Part shown: positions 1-12,325 of the stretch, piece after piece
How the letters are laid out: every line of letters starts with the position of its first letter
Numbering within the stretch: position 1 is the first letter of the stretch
Source of the DNA: Nymphaea colorata
Taxonomy: Eukaryota; Streptophyta; Magnoliopsida; Nymphaeales; Nymphaeaceae
Reading direction: 5' to 3'
Length of the DNA: 60,000 bases
Assembly (NCBI RefSeq): GCF_008831285.2
Contig: NC_045148.1
Span: forward strand, 14,736,802-14,796,801
The notes under the pieces: generated by a model
The model's input: only the letters and a program-made list of their open reading frames with translations
What the model was told of the DNA's origin: nothing
The model's database searches: none
Made by a program: the position numbers and the translations under genes

Positions 1-2370
1 AGCGAACTGAATGCTTCTTTAAGTCCAGTCACACTATTAAAGCCATCTACTTTGTCAAATAAAATCTGATCTAATTTTATTCAGATCTTTACTTAGAAAT
101 TATCATATTAAAATAACTTGTGAAATTTAGCGAAAGCGTACTTAAGATGCATCTTTAAGTCATTCGTGGAGGGCAAAATTTCCTGGTGCAGGATTGCTTT
201 AAATTGATAAACGTGGATATCAAATTTTAATTTTGCAATTTTACCTTTTAACTTTTACAACGTACGTTTACCAGTATGAAGCCGTTTTGGTTTACATAGG
301 GCAAATAAATTAATAAATTTTAAAGAAAATGTAAACCTTTTTCTTTCTATAGTTTCTAACATGAAAAAAGAACTGCTTTTTACAGCATTAAGCTGAAGTT
401 CTATTCTTCAATTTCAACTTTGGAGGGCGTTTGATGGTCTCAACTGTTTGTGATGTTTGAAGTGCTAAAAGTTTAGTTGGACTTCACAATTTCAACTTAA
501 AATATGAAAAAGGAATACGAATTCCCTTTGGAAAAGTAAATAGCTTAACCTGACCTATTTTTCCTGTATTTTGGCAACCTGAACGAAGTGGGAACAAAAA
601 AAATTCAGACTCGTAAAATTCACCCAGATGTCAGCCGCCCCAACTTTAGTTAGGAAAGGAGAATATGCTCTTGCTGTCGACGCCATGCCTTTTCTGCTAC
701 CTTCCTGAGTGCAATACAACTTTGAATCATGAATTTTCGTTTCGTTTCATCTGCTGATCTTAATTAACCTTTCATCCCCCACTCATCTTCTGCCGCCTCC
801 TCCCCACCTCCTACATGTGTCCAAATTCCAGAGATTGAACAAATCTGCAACGGACAGAGCGGTCATTGTCAGGTACTGCAGTGATGAAGGTGATCCCGTT
901 CACAAGAGAAAAACTGAAACTTCCAGTTTAAATTTAAAAGGTCGTCGCTTTAAAACTCATTTGGAATATATATATATATATATATTGGTAAAAACCAGAC
1001 CTTTAATTTTTGTTTAGAATTTAAATAAATTTTAGACATCTTAATATGTTTATAAAACCTATTATGATACAAAACATGCTTTGAATCAAGTTATTTTTAT
1101 CAAGAATGTTGATTTTTCTATTATCCAAATGTTGTTTATTATAAAGACACCACTAAAACCCAAAAAAATAGTCAACTTAGTATATATTTTGCATCAACCT
1201 TAAGATCATATTTGGTTTGATTAAAAAAAAGAACTTTAAATATAAAAATTTAAAGAGTTTGGTTTTTATTTGTGTTATGTTTCTCACTCGCAAAGGTTTT
1301 CTGGAGGCTACAAATTTATAAAATATTATCGATCGTTGAATTTTATATCAGCTAAAATATCTTAGCACATCAGATTTTGACGGTTTAGAAATCAATTCCC
1401 ACTAAACCAACCCCATGAAGCACATTTACAAGGTTAAAATTAGGGGAACAAATAACGTACTATCGTATTTTTCACAGATTTTATACAAATGGTGTAAGAG
1501 TTTCTACAGTCCATCCTTCCGATATGCCTAGAAGCAACACTGGACTATGTTGGGGCTTTATTACTAAGACAATCTTTTTCACATGGATTTTTTTTTGTAA
1601 ACATTAGCCAATGCTCAATTCAAGTTCGTAAAAAACAATTGAGGACATATCCTAGCATGATTGGAGCTGCATTAGATTTTCAATTTCTTTGAATGAATTC
1701 AGATCTAAGTGGGAAAAAAAGACAAATTTTCATAATGAAGATTAGAACAGACTAGCTACCTACCGATGATGTGCTTTTATTACATTAATCTCAACATCTG
1801 CCAATTCATCAATAAAAGGTGTTGCCGAGCTCAGTTAAAACTATTTTTCCACTTTACTGGTGACGGAATCACTGCTACTTCAACAAAACACTTAGTCTAT
1901 AAAAATATTTACTTCAGAGACACAGAAGCATGCTACTGTCTCTAATTTATTGGCCTTTATATGTGCTTAGGTAAATGAAAGAAGACCTTGCACACTTCAA
2001 TGTTCTTTCTGCCATTTTTCTCTGCATTTCTTGAGAATTCTTCCTCAAGTTATGGTCGTGCAAGCACATGCACCTCGATTAAGTGCACACAATAAATGCA
2101 CGCCTCCGTCTTATCTGCCAAAGAAGCCGTTTCATGATTAATTTGACTGTTACATTGTATACACTGTAAATTTTAGCTGTTTGACCGTTTTCTCGCATTT
2201 TTTTTTTTTACCAACGTAGCTGCAAGTTTTTTGTTTTACAGCAACACAAATGGCAGAAGATGGGTTGTTTGATTTGCTCGGGAACGGAAAAGGGCTAAAA
2301 ACTAATGTTATATTGTGCTTCAACTGCTTATTTGAAACAAATCCAAACAAATCAGTAGCTACATGCCGTC
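1..2370. other. Intergenic, no gene recognised
   Basis: AT-rich sequence with scattered short reading frames that show no domain, signal peptide or duplicate elsewhere in the window. A short (TA)n run lies near 966-986. I see no RNA gene and no element ends. The last part is the upstream region of the proline-rich protein gene. Confidence 0.5.
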
Positions 2371-2373
2371 TTG

Positions 2374-2380
2374 TATAAAG
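2374..2380 (+). promoter_or_regulatory. Possible TATA box of the proline-rich protein gene
   Basis: TATAAAG lies about 300 bases before the start codon at 2,671. The intervening leader is pyrimidine-rich (about 2,452-2,500 and 2,550-2,610), which suits a plant 5' leader. An upstream ATG at 2,422 would open a 63-codon frame in that leader. This is motif reading only; the transcription start is not known. Confidence 0.25.
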
Positions 2381-2670
2381 AAATGATCTTTTTTTGTTTG
2401 TTTTGCAAAAGTCTCAAATAAATGGTCCATAAAGTTTTTCTGCTCAAATATTCTGCTTTACTCCTCCTTTTCCTTCTGCTTCCTTTTCCCTTCACTCCCT
2501 TCTCCATGAATGGCATAAAGTCAAGAAGGGTGGGGGGAATAGCTACAGTGTTCTCCTCCTTGCCAAATTCTTTATCTCCTACTCCTCCTCCTCTTTTTCC
2601 AACAGGGGCTTAGACGATAACTGGTTTCTTCGCTGGTCCTCTTTTCTCCGATCTCATCTTCTCTACAATC

Positions 2671-3132
2671 ATGGGGGTGATGAACAGAATTCCCCTGCAG
2701 TGGCCCTCCTTCCTATGCGTGGCATGTTGGGTGCTGGCAGTTTCGAATATGGCGGATTCTGCAATGACGATTTCCGATCAAACAACATACAATTCGCCAT
2801 CGACATGCCAATACCCTTGCCTCCCTCCGCCAGCGTCCGTGATAAACTGCCCGCCACCACCGTCGCCGCCTTCAAGTACGTACTCTCCGCCTTCAAGTAC
2901 GTACTCGCCCCCTTATCAGCCAGGTCCTGGTTACTACTACACGCCACCGGCCGGCTACTACCCTCCGCAGTTTCCGAGCTACCAAGCACCGCCTCCCCCC
3001 GATCCAATCCTGCCTTATTTCCCGTTCTTGTATAGGCATCCGCCACCTTCTTCCTCTTCGTCAACCAATTTGTCATTTGAAACGATTCGAAGCTTGGCCG
3101 TGGTTATTCTTGCCCTCTGTTTCATTCTATGA
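2671..3132 (+). CDS. Small secreted proline-rich protein, probably GPI-anchored
   Basis: A single-exon frame of 153 residues. Residues 1 to about 30 form a signal peptide, with a basic/polar start and a hydrophobic core FLCVACWVLAV. The middle (about 45-130) is rich in Pro, Ser and Tyr: CPPPPSPPS, two tandem SSTYSPP units, YYYTPPAGYYPPQFP and a PPPPDP block. The C-terminus is a Ser stretch, a short spacer and a hydrophobic tail LAVVILALCFIL ending at the stop, the usual layout of a GPI-attachment signal. Plants have a family of small (about 130-170 aa) proline-rich or hydroxyproline-rich proteins of this design, thought to sit at the outer membrane face or cell wall. The SSTYSPP pair comes from a tandem 18-base duplication containing AAGTACGTACTC. 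The first of two in-frame ATGs (2,671 and 2,680) is chosen because it gives the complete signal peptide. It has no copy elsewhere in the window and is not part of the receptor duplications. Function beyond wall association is inference. Confidence 0.8.
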   Translation: MGVMNRIPLQWPSFLCVACWVLAVSNMADSAMTISDQTTYNSPSTCQYPCLPPPASVINCPPPPSPPSSTYSPPSSTYSPPYQPGPGYYYTPPAGYYPPQFPSYQAPPPPDPILPYFPFLYRHPPPSSSSSTNLSFETIRSLAVVILALCFIL

Positions 3133-4120
3133 CTCTATCTCTGTTACTTGCTAAAGGCTTCTCTTTGCAACTAATACGAGTTATGTGCTTTTGACATGCC
3201 TGAAACAATTCTCAGGTTTTCTTTTATGTGCCTCTGTGCGAGCGCGAGAGATAGACATTAGGTACTCAAATTGTTTTTTCTTGTTTTGTTTTCTTATAAT
3301 TCAGAGGTCTAGTTAGTGCATCAGATATATTTTTAGTTTTATTTTTTTTTCTTTTGTTATAATTTGAAGGTTAATTATCAAGGCGAATGGAGGGATGGAC
3401 GTGTTAATCAGTGACGTTATGGGATGCTTAAAAAATTGTAGTTGTCCTTGTTGTTGTTGATGCTTCACATCAATAGATTATGACCCTGTATCTTCATGTC
3501 TCAGGAATCAATGGAAATTTCTACCGTTTCAGAAACTGCTAGTCCTTCGTTGTTTGCTTGTTCTATTATAGAAGGATATGGAACAGGGACATTCTGAAAG
3601 AGGCATGAGTCCCTTCCTTTTTTTCTTATCTTTTGAGTTGTGGGGTTTTTTCAAGGCTTTTGTAGGAACTGAATCAATTGATTACTCTGTCAATATTGGG
3701 CATCTGTCGTTTGCCGCCCAAAAAAATATCATCCATAAGAATGGTACCTACAATTGAATTTTTCAGGAGATGCAGATGAAAGAGTGATTTAGAAAAAAAA
3801 AAGTGAAGATTCTTTGAATGGATAAATGACGAAAATGTCCTAACAAGGTGCACCCTGACGGAGAAATCGATTTAACAATTGTTGGTACGTAATGAGGCCA
3901 TCGATCTCGCTTGGTATGCTCGAACACTCACCGTGTACTCTCATTTTCTTAGCTTCACGAGAGTTGGGCCTGTGCCTTTTGCCGCCTTGGGTCTCATTGG
4001 CTGCCAAATTTTAATGGTTCCAGATCTGAGTCGTATGGGTCACTACAAGGACCCAAGCCCTCTTGGCATTTCCAGTCCACCCTGTTCATAACTTGAAACT
4101 GAGGATGGAAAACACTAAAA
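3133..4120. other. 3' flank of the proline-rich gene; nothing else recognised
   Basis: T-rich sequence that probably includes the 3' UTR in its first few hundred bases. No further coding region with support. Confidence 0.4.
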
Positions 4121-4346
4121 AAAGGGCGTTTGGATGACACCCTCCTGTAGTCCAGTTTTGTAAAAGCTAGGTTTATGAAAACCAAGTTTTTTTAATGAGT
4201 TTTAGAAACTTTTGTTTCTTTTTTGGTTTGGGCTAGTTTTTTGAAACTAATCAAGTTTTGTCAAAGCTGGGTTTTCTCAAAACCAGTTTTGATGGCATCT
4301 AAACACTCCAAATCCTGGTTTTCAAGTGACACCAAGCACCCCCTTA
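4121..4346. repeat. Short dispersed repeat, MITE-like, copy 1
   Basis: About 225 bases. The left end GGGCGTTTGGATGACACC and the right end GTGACACCAAGCACCCCC are imperfect inverted repeats. The body is built of GGTTTT/AAAACC stretches that pair with each other. Diverged copies lie at about 19,880-20,130 and 51,905-52,165. The layout resembles a small non-autonomous TIR element (MITE), but I cannot define a target duplication, so the class is uncertain. Confidence 0.35.
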
Positions 4347-4429
4347 AGGTAAAGAAAATACTTTCCCCAAGCTTAAGCAACTAACATTTATCATGAGATT
4401 CTCTGCCTGCCCAACCTTAATTAAATACA

Positions 4430-5060
4430 GCCTCTATATGAGAATTATGCTTAGCTGTCCTTCCCCGGGACTAGCTACTACTATTTAATGGCAAATTTCT
4501 GCACAGTTATTTCGATTGCTTCCCAGTTTCCACATTGAATCGGCAAATCTGGAGAAAATTTGCCAACTTTTCATACTCGAAAAAGTTGCTGAATAACCCT
4601 CGTAAGTCACTTGAAACGATTCCTCCTCTTTCTGCTAACATGCTCTGTTCCTGTAAACCTTCCCTTCCCCCCCAATTCTCTTCAAGTTTACCTCTACAAG
4701 GTGAGGCGGACAAATGGCTGCCCTTTGCATGGTACAATTTCTATATTCAAAGCGAAACAGGAGGCACTAAAGGTAGCAGATTAAGTAGTTCCCTTTTAGC
4801 ACTCTAAATTGCTTGATTAGATAAGTCATCGATTAATCACTAAGTATTCATAAGAAACTGTGTTAAGTCTTGGGGAACGATCGCATGGGGCGAACACAGT
4901 GGTGCGTGTGGATGCATTGGATCGTGGAAGAATCAGATTAGCTGTCTATGTCCTTATATGACAAATTTAACATCGCTTCCTTCAAGTTTACATCAAACTA
5001 TTTAAAGTTAAACTGCGGAGTCAGCTAGCCTAGGTAAGGATTCAAGTTATTGCTTAGGAT
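4430..5060. repeat. Flank block L, copy 1 (no Copia-2 insertion)
   Basis: This stretch recurs as the left flank of Copia-2 (about 20,210-20,808) and of Copia-3 (about 52,240-52,836); for example the phrase CACATTGAATCGGCAAATCT is in all three. It is continued at 5,640 by block R. Position 5,676-5,700 therefore resembles the empty site of the Copia insertion: GGGATGGGAGG followed by a sequence close to the right flank. No coding frame is shared by the three copies. Confidence 0.65.
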
Positions 5061-5242
5061 GGCTGAAAAGGCAACTTGGCTTTCATTGTAAGTAACCTGA
5101 AAGAGCAAAAAGTGAGAAAGATGATCTTCCCTTTAATTTCCTTCTTAATACCAGGAAAAGGCAAATTTTCCTCTGTATTCCACGCATCCACACTGGTTTT
5201 TCCCCCTTTTTTTTTCGGCAGAGTCCAGAATCATAATCTGAA

Positions 5243-5255
5243 TACACACACACAC

Positions 5256-5293
<38 letters not shown>
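5243..5293. repeat. Microsatellite (AC)n(TA)n
   Basis: An (AC) run of about 14 bases followed by about 35 bases of (TA). It lies between block L and block R. Confidence 0.9.
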
Positions 5294-5297
<4 letters not shown>

Positions 5298-5639
5298 CAA
5301 TTAATGGTCAGGTCCGACCTAGAACTTTGTCCATAACAGTTAGAATATCTCCCTAGATTTCATTTTAAATTTGACGTTGTTCATTAGGACTGTGGCAATC
5401 GTCCCACCTATACACATTTGCATTTGTACAAGTCAGTATTCAAAGCCAAGCAACCAGACCATACTGAGCCTTAAACTGCTCGGGCAATATCCTGGACCCC
5501 GTCACTCAATATTTGGCTTTTGTATTTGAAAAAGTTCTGGCACGAGCCGAGGTTGGTAAGCACAGCTAGTCTTTGTTTTAAGTTCACTGAGAGTCAACTT
5601 TCTAGAGAACATTAATATGTGTAAGTTGAAGCATAGCGG

Positions 5640-7390
5640 AAGCACCTAATTCAAGCACTGAATATACAAGCCCGAGTAAAGGGATGGGAGGATGGGTGTG
5701 GGGTTTCAGCCCGCTTGTTGAGCTATAAGACCCACGTAGCAAATTTGCAATCCCAGATGGTACTTTCAAGGAATGAGCAAAAGCTCCTGCTTGACATTCT
5801 TGGTATGTGACTGTCTTTTAAATCTGCTCCACTGAACACAAATTTATTTCCATATAGCTAAACCCAATGATATGGAAGTCCAAGACAGGCGTTCCCTTTG
5901 CATATCTCGGTACATGTTTACCTTCCTGAACAATCGAAATTGGCTGATGTGTAGAATATGCAGATATCCACTAATCTAGTTGACACCAGAAGATCACAAC
6001 GCGCGCGTCCAAAATTCCTAATATATTGCAACAATCCCAAAATACTCTTCCTCGTCCCTGTTCTGGTTTCGCTTATGTATCACACTCATCGGCATAAGTT
6101 TGCAATCCCCCAGAACTCATTGGCTACATTTAGTTTACACAAAAACATTATTTCTTTGTTGAAAAGAACCACAATTCCTACAAGTCTGCTAAGATCTTTC
6201 ACAGGAAATTTTGTTTTGACAACCATGAAGGGTACCTCCAGAATGGGACAAGTGCTTCCATTTACAAGCCATCATCAACATGAACAAAGGAATAAGAGAA
6301 TGAGCATGAAACGTCAACTTAGATGGACCAGTATTACTGCCTGTTAAACATTTACTCGTGTGAAAGATTGCTGAAATGATCAAAACATACACTCGATGCT
6401 TGCTTAAGGCCATATGCTTATTCCATCTACGGAAGTCCTTAAAGAAACTTTTGGTTGTTTCTTGAAAGCATCTCCAATGAGAAGACCATCAAATCTTCTC
6501 CACATGATAACATGTTAAGGGGAATCTCCTGTCGCATGAGCGTCAGTGTTGCCAACAAAATCAAAGCAATCTCTGGATCTAATAAGCTAACCATATCTTG
6601 TTATTCAACTGACTTAATATATGCATGGAGGAGCTTGAGGAGAAGCCATCAAGAAATGAAGTGAATAACCATCATTTCTCACGACGTGATACGATCAAGG
6701 AGAAATTAAGAGATCAGAAACAAGGCACGATATTATGTGAATCGGATCATGTAATTCACTAGCTTGCTTGTTTAAAAGTATGAAGATTGGAATACACAAA
6801 ACCCAGAAAAAAAAAAAAATTTCAAACATGAAATACCGATAAGACGATATTCTTTACGCTGCTTCGACCTGTACCAGTAGAATTTGGCCCAAACAATCCT
6901 TGATTCCTGCCTTATTAATTTTATCTCACGACTAAAATGTCCATTTCATTACTAATAGCAAAATTAAAGACAAAAAATGTTCATGGCATCACTCGCAATA
7001 TTACTAATATACACAAGCAAACTCATTTGCATGTCTCACCAATACATTGTATTATGAATCCACAGTCCTGAGACTTCATTTGCATGCCAGGTACCAATAT
7101 CCAATTAAACATTATAAGATGCCATACTTTTTTTAGGCTATATTCGGGTGAATCCAAGTCTGACTGGCATATGTTGAAACTAGCTAAATTAGATTAAACC
7201 ACTTTTATCCGCCTAAAAGTTATAGAGTATGATCTCAAGTTGTAAAATCGATTGGAATCGGACTGCGAACATCACGGGGTCTTGTAATTCAAAGCACAAT
7301 GTTGGGTCTAAAATTTTCTCCAAATCATACGATAGCGACCCGGAATACTACCAGGTTGGTGCTCCTGATTTGTGAACGGACCTTTTAGTA
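5640..7390. repeat. Flank block R, copy 1
   Basis: About 1.7 kb repeated at 26,193-27,004 (partial), 28,164-29,880, 32,514-33,540 (partial) and 58,211-59,940. Copy 1 is the most diverged. On the minus strand, at about 6,460-6,600, a frame reading DPEIALILLATL..LMRQEIP is kept in the other copies and differs by a whole-codon insertion. This hints that the block descends from a protein-coding exon. I do not recognise that protein, and stop codons interrupt neighbouring parts. Confidence 0.6.
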
Positions 7391-7455
7391 AGCACGTCCC
7401 CGTTCTTGTTCTTCGATCCATTTGTAGCAGCAATATTTCAAAACTATACTGAAAA
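7391..7455 (-). pseudogene. Fragment of a kinase exon next to receptor A
   Basis: About 60 bases match the reverse strand of the kinase region around the VYSFGILLL motif, as seen at about 7,990-8,040 and 44,340-44,400. It is joined directly to the end of block R. It is the remnant of a second kinase tail, which is better preserved as relic E at 44,048-44,400. Confidence 0.4.
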
Positions 7456-7615
7456 TAGGAAGGTGTGGGCACCTAGAAAGTAGTAGGCTTCAAAATAGGA
7501 AATACTGGAAAGCATATTAACATACCTTTGTAGACATACCCAACGCCTTTCCTTACAACAAGTTCAATGTATATCATACACAACGATAGCCTAAGCTAGA
7601 GGTTCTCCATATATA

Positions 7616-8845
7616 TTATATGGCACCACTACTAGAACCTGCAGAGCAATTACTTTTCGAATAAAAAGTACCTTCTTCCACATCACTTTTGCATGTTGAT
7701 AGTTTATTGGAACATTCTTTATTTGACATTTCATCAGCCAACATCAAAAAGGACCTGGGAGGCAGCTGCAGGGTGTCTGAGCTTCCTTCCAGCATCTCAA
7801 TAGCTTGGCTCATTGATGGACGGTTTGCTGGCGTCATCTGTATGCAGCACAAACCAACAAGCGCTAACTTCTTCACAATTTCCTCTTCAATCTCTGTGGC
7901 TTCACCAATTCCTACATCTTGTCCCTCACTCAGCCGATCCTAAATCCATGCGGGAAAGTAAGTTTGGCTAGAACCAGCAAGCGCAAACACATCGTGCTTC
8001 CTTGTTCTTTCAACCATTTGCAGCAGCAATATTCCAAAACTGTACACATCGACTTATAGGAAACCCCACCAAAGTTTCTAGAGACCTGTTCTGGAGCTAT
8101 GTAACCTATGGTCCCTCTGTAACCACTGAGGGTCATAGTGTTCTGCGTTGGAGAAAGCTTTGCCAGGCCAAAATCTGAAATCTTGGGACAAAAGTACTCA
8201 TCGAGCAAAACATTGTGGGGCTTGATATCAAAATGTAAGATACACATGTCACATCCTCGGTGGAGATATTCTATCCCGCGTGCGATGCCTAACGCTATTT
8301 TATATAGCATCTCCCAGCTAAGCATATGATTTCTGCCATTATTACCAAGAAATATGTGCTTGTCTAAAGACCCATTGGGCATGAATTCATAGACAAGAGC
8401 CCTTGTGCGGCCCTCCGAACAAAAACCAACTAGACGAACTATGTTGACATGATGAATTCTACCAATGGTAGAAACCTCATTGATGAAATCCTGGCCACCG
8501 CACTTGGCTTTCCCCAATAACTTCACCGCAACAGCACGACCGTCAAATAGGCTGCCTTTGAAAACGGAGCCAAAACCTCCCTACCCCAGTTTCTCCCTAA
8601 AGTGTCCTGTTATTATCTTGATTTCTGGATATGAATACCGTCTTGGCATGAGAATTTGGCATTTCTGGAGCAACTTCTCTACATTGTCTGATGGAGAATA
8701 TTTGTTCTTAAGTTTGTATATCAGCAATCCGACAAGAACTAATATGCCCAAAATTCTTGGCACAATGCCGAACACTGGTAACAAAAAAGACAACACTGAC
8801 AAAACGTGACCCGCAGTACTAAAAGGAAAAATTTCAAATCAGAGC

Positions 8846-8879
<34 letters not shown>

Positions 8880-10365
8880 TGAACCACTTGTTCACTAACT
8901 GACCTAAGGCTCCAGGTCCTGCTATCCCGGCAAGCATTCGCACAGCCAGCCAAATAGCTAACGCAAAAATAAAGAAAGTCAATGCTGTTGTGAATGCATA
9001 AGTGTCAAAGTTGCAACCTGGTATGGAGGAGAACGCTTTGGAGTTGGGAGAATTTACCTAATGGTATTCTGGATTTTCGATCTGCACAAAAAGGCACGAA
9101 TAATTAAAACTCAGTAAATGCTAGCAGTGGTAAGGACTATAAGGACTACAATATTTAAGGCCACTGTTTTGGGGGGTGAGATTTGTTTTTATGGAGCATT
9201 TCTGATTTGTGAGGGGATTTTATTAATCGAAAGGAAGCGTCATTGTGGGCATGGAAATATTGGGATTCGTTCTTCTTAGGCCGTTCAATATAGATTCTTG
9301 ACAAATTAATCTCTGGTAGATGAGATCCAAGCTTGAGTTAGGTGTCTCCTCTTAAGTAGTTAACAAGACCAGCGTGCAATCCGGAGGTCACCAATCCCCA
9401 TCCACCTCGACCCCAATGATCGTATGTATGGGGAACGTGCTATGGAATCATTCAACAAAAATAAGCCCAAGGAAAGCCAAAGGATAGGGAAATGACTGCT
9501 TACCAAAGCAAAACAGAGGGCAACCTCCGTCGATCTTGCTGTCGCATAAATGACACAGAGAACGCAAGTCCACCCGAAAACCCATCTGCAGCTGACTCGA
9601 GATGGCTGTCAGATTAAGGCCTTCCTGGTCGCCATTATTGTCGTATGAGATAACCGTAGTAGCAACGATCTGGCAGGAGCGGTCGAGTTGTTCTACTGTC
9701 ATGGAGGTATTGGAAAGAAGGTAAGAACGCCATGGTACTGAAGAGGAGGAGGAGGAGGCGTTGTTGCGTGGACAGGGGAGAGGAAGGTAAGTTGCTGGGT
9801 CCAGCTGCGCATGGCCTTTAGTTTTCCTGCACCTCACCCACGTGACAGGTTTTAAGTTATATCTATAAGAGAAGATGGCAAGTCGTATAGAATAGCGAGG
9901 TAACAGGCAGACGCTGCTGGCAGAGTCTTTAGAAGCAAAATTTGTGTCAGCAATTTGAATCCAGTTCCAGTCATCGAGTCCCGACATATAGTGTTCCCAG
10001 TCCGTTGTACTGATGTTGATTTTCTTAACATGGTAGGTGCCCAGGAATCGTGGTGCCGGGTAATTCAGAGTGAGGTTGAGGAGAAGGGTGGTGTTATCCT
10101 GGCAGATGACTGGGAAGCCTGGGCATTTTGATCCTTGGAGTTTGAAGGGGTATGGAATCTCCTTCACTTCCCCGCAGCTGAACGATGGTAAGCATGTTCT
10201 CTTGTCCGTCCCTTGATATAAATCATGAATCCTACTGTACCCTCCAATAAGCATAAGGATGATTTGAAATGAGGCGATGAATGCAAACAACAGATGCCAC
10301 ATCACCTCACCGCTGCCTTGCGAGCGTGAGAGCAGAGCAGAGCAGAAGACTAAAAGTGGTAGCAA
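7616..10365 (-). pseudogene. Receptor A: LRK10L-type receptor-like kinase, broken
   Basis: Exon 1 is read from 10,365 (start most likely the second Met at 10,302) to a GT donor at 9,503. It codes for a signal peptide, a GUB_WAK-type cysteine-rich ectodomain (CLPSFSCGEVKEIPYPF onward) and a C-terminal cysteine block (CHLCDSKIDGGCPLFCFG). Exon 2, about 9,017-8,904, codes for the membrane helix (TTALTFFIFALAIWLAV). Exon 3, about 8,820-7,616, is the kinase: P-loop region, [22 protein letters not shown], catalytic loop [10 protein letters not shown] (non-RD), DFG, APE. Two lesions break it. A CAG to TAG stop at 8,581-8,583 sits right before the glycine loop. One missing base near 8,050, compared with paralogue D, shifts the frame after SYKS. 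The tail RPSMSQAIEMLEG..LQLPPRSF is intact in another frame at 7,876-7,616. The exon 2/3 junction as I read it does not keep frame, so one junction may be misplaced. The family are plasma-membrane receptors, several with defence roles. Confidence 0.8.
8849..8880. repeat. Microsatellite (GT)n(AT)n inside the second intron of receptor A
   Basis: A GT run followed by a TA run, between the membrane-helix exon and the kinase exon. Receptor D has a shorter, irregular TA stretch at the matching place (45,800-45,825). The intron is very short (about 80 bases). Confidence 0.85.
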
Positions 10366-11040
10366 GATTGTGGAAGTGGTGAATTAGCCGGAGGGACACC
10401 ACCCTGTGGTGCAAATTGGGCGACTAATTAAGAGCTTTTGACCTTTTCTTTGGAATGCCCTTGACCAACACAAAATAGAGATATTGACCACCGGAAAAGA
10501 AAAAGAGAGGCGCTGCACCATCTATAGGAGATATCAGGGAGAGATTAGCAAAGACCGTGGTGTTAAGATTGTTATTTTTGAAAAATTCTTCTTTCTCTTC
10601 AAATCTTTTCATTTATGAAGAGACTGTGCTTTTCTCTCTCTCCCTCCCTTTCTTTTCTAACCAAACACTAGTATCCTTGATCATTTTATGTCCCTGCTTT
10701 CCTTTCCTCTGCTTTCATCCATCCAAACTAACCCTTTCTAGTTTGTATTTCCATGCCTTAACATGTTCCTTTGATGAGTAGTGTGTGGTCGAGAGGCTTT
10801 TGTTTGAGAAAAGTTCTCCATCTAATTTATTTCGTTTGCAGATTTGGTCCCCCAGTTGGTAAATGGGATGACCTGGTCTTTTTGCAGCTGGCACTTCCGA
10901 CGACGTCAATTTTGTTTTGCTTTTGACTGAATGGTAAGAAGACTTTTTTACAATCCTTATAAAAAGTTTACTTGTGGATTTTAATGGGATCATTTCATAC
11001 CGCTTCGGTTCTGCACGAAAAAAAAAAAAAAAAAAAGTTC
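10366..11040. other. Upstream region of receptor A
   Basis: No separate gene seen. The region matches about 47,100-48,540 upstream of receptor D. In D the match is interrupted by about 680 extra bases, after the phrase CTTTGATGAGT. A poly-A run lies at about 11,018-11,036. Promoters of A must lie here, but I see no clear core element. Confidence 0.45.
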
Positions 11041-12325
11041 GTGCACTGGGTGACTTACGTAACCAGGTTCAAAAATCTGAAGGCTAAAAGCCGCAATAAA
11101 ACCTATGAGCTGCCTCAGTAAGACCATTTCCTCCTGCCTCAGTAAGACCATTTCCTCGATTGTAATTTCTCGCAGTCTCGCTGCACCACACAGTTACCGT
11201 AAGTATCAGAAATGCTTAAATGATTAACTTGTGAATTTGCATAAAACCGAAACCCTGAATTATCAATCTTTAGAGGAAATTAGTTATGCTAATTTTTCAT
11301 CTCGACTGCTCTTACAATGTTTCCTCCTGCCGATCCCTTAGAATCTTACGTATCCCACAATAACTGGTGAACCCCTCACTTCATGGAAAGCAAAGATTTG
11401 TGTACTTCAGTACTTCTCTTCAAACATCTACAACTCAATTCTTCATGCATATATACCACGGTGCGGAACTGAGATTTTTTTCAGAAGCAGGCCAAACACT
11501 TCAACCAACTGCAACGAAAGGATTTGAGTTTTGTAGGTTGGATTCAGGTAAAGCCAAACTGAACCCAAATCCAAACAATGTATGTACGCAACAAAAGATT
11601 TTCATTTCTTGCCTTCTCTCTCCACTCTTTTTTAATATATATATATATATATATAGTCTCCCCTTACAATAGTTTTGCGCTTCTTCCTCCAGAGGGGAGG
11701 GGAGGCCGTTGTCTTTCTCCCTATTTTTTTATACAGAAATACGTAGCTACCGCTGAGTAGATAGACATCACAAGAGCAGTATTTACTGTGCAACATTCTT
11801 AGCAATAGTCTATGATTCAGCAACAATTTTTAGTTTCGCAATGATTCTCTCTCTCTCTCTCTCTCTGTCTATATATATATATAGTTTGAATCGACTAGAT
11901 TCTAAATGTTTCTCAATGGATGAAAGTTAAAAAATGGTCCTTGAAAGCGCCATACGCCATTGTTAAAGCAAGATTAAGTACTGTTGCAATATAAACCATG
12001 GCTAATTCTTCTGTAGCAACTATTTTTTAGGAAGAGTTATTCAATTTTAGCCATTTTGCAGGTTTTTAACTATGTAAAACTAGTTCGTATCACCACCTAG
12101 AATATCATTAATTTGTCAGAACATTGGTAAGCCACCAACTGTAGTACAATTGGTTACATTAATGAGTACTAATGCGTCACTAACTTATCAACCGTGATGC
12201 TTTTACGTTACTAAGAGCTGTTCGTCGTTGACTGCCATCAAACCGTGGCAGCAATAGTAGCTGGTCTATTTCACTACTCATGGTGTATGTTACCCAGCAG
12301 TAGGACGCCATATTATTGCAGCATT
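11041..12325. repeat. Duplicated non-coding segment, copy 1
   Basis: Matches about 48,555-49,808. Part of it (from about 11,755) also matches 39,300-39,911. It contains short TA and CT microsatellites at 11,635-11,655 and 11,847-11,882. It ends directly at a kinase-tail relic in all three places. No supported coding frame. Confidence 0.65.

Noticed and set aside
2669-3076. Long frames opposite or overlapping the proline-rich gene (2,669-3,076 minus and 2,700-3,035 plus)
   Set aside because: They mirror the Pro-rich codons of the real gene, lack domains, and the gene on the + strand has both a signal peptide and a GPI-type tail.
8465-8809. Plus-strand frames of about 114 codons opposite the kinase exons of A and D (also 45,417-45,761)
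   Set aside because: Antisense of conserved kinase codons, conserved only because the kinases are duplicated.
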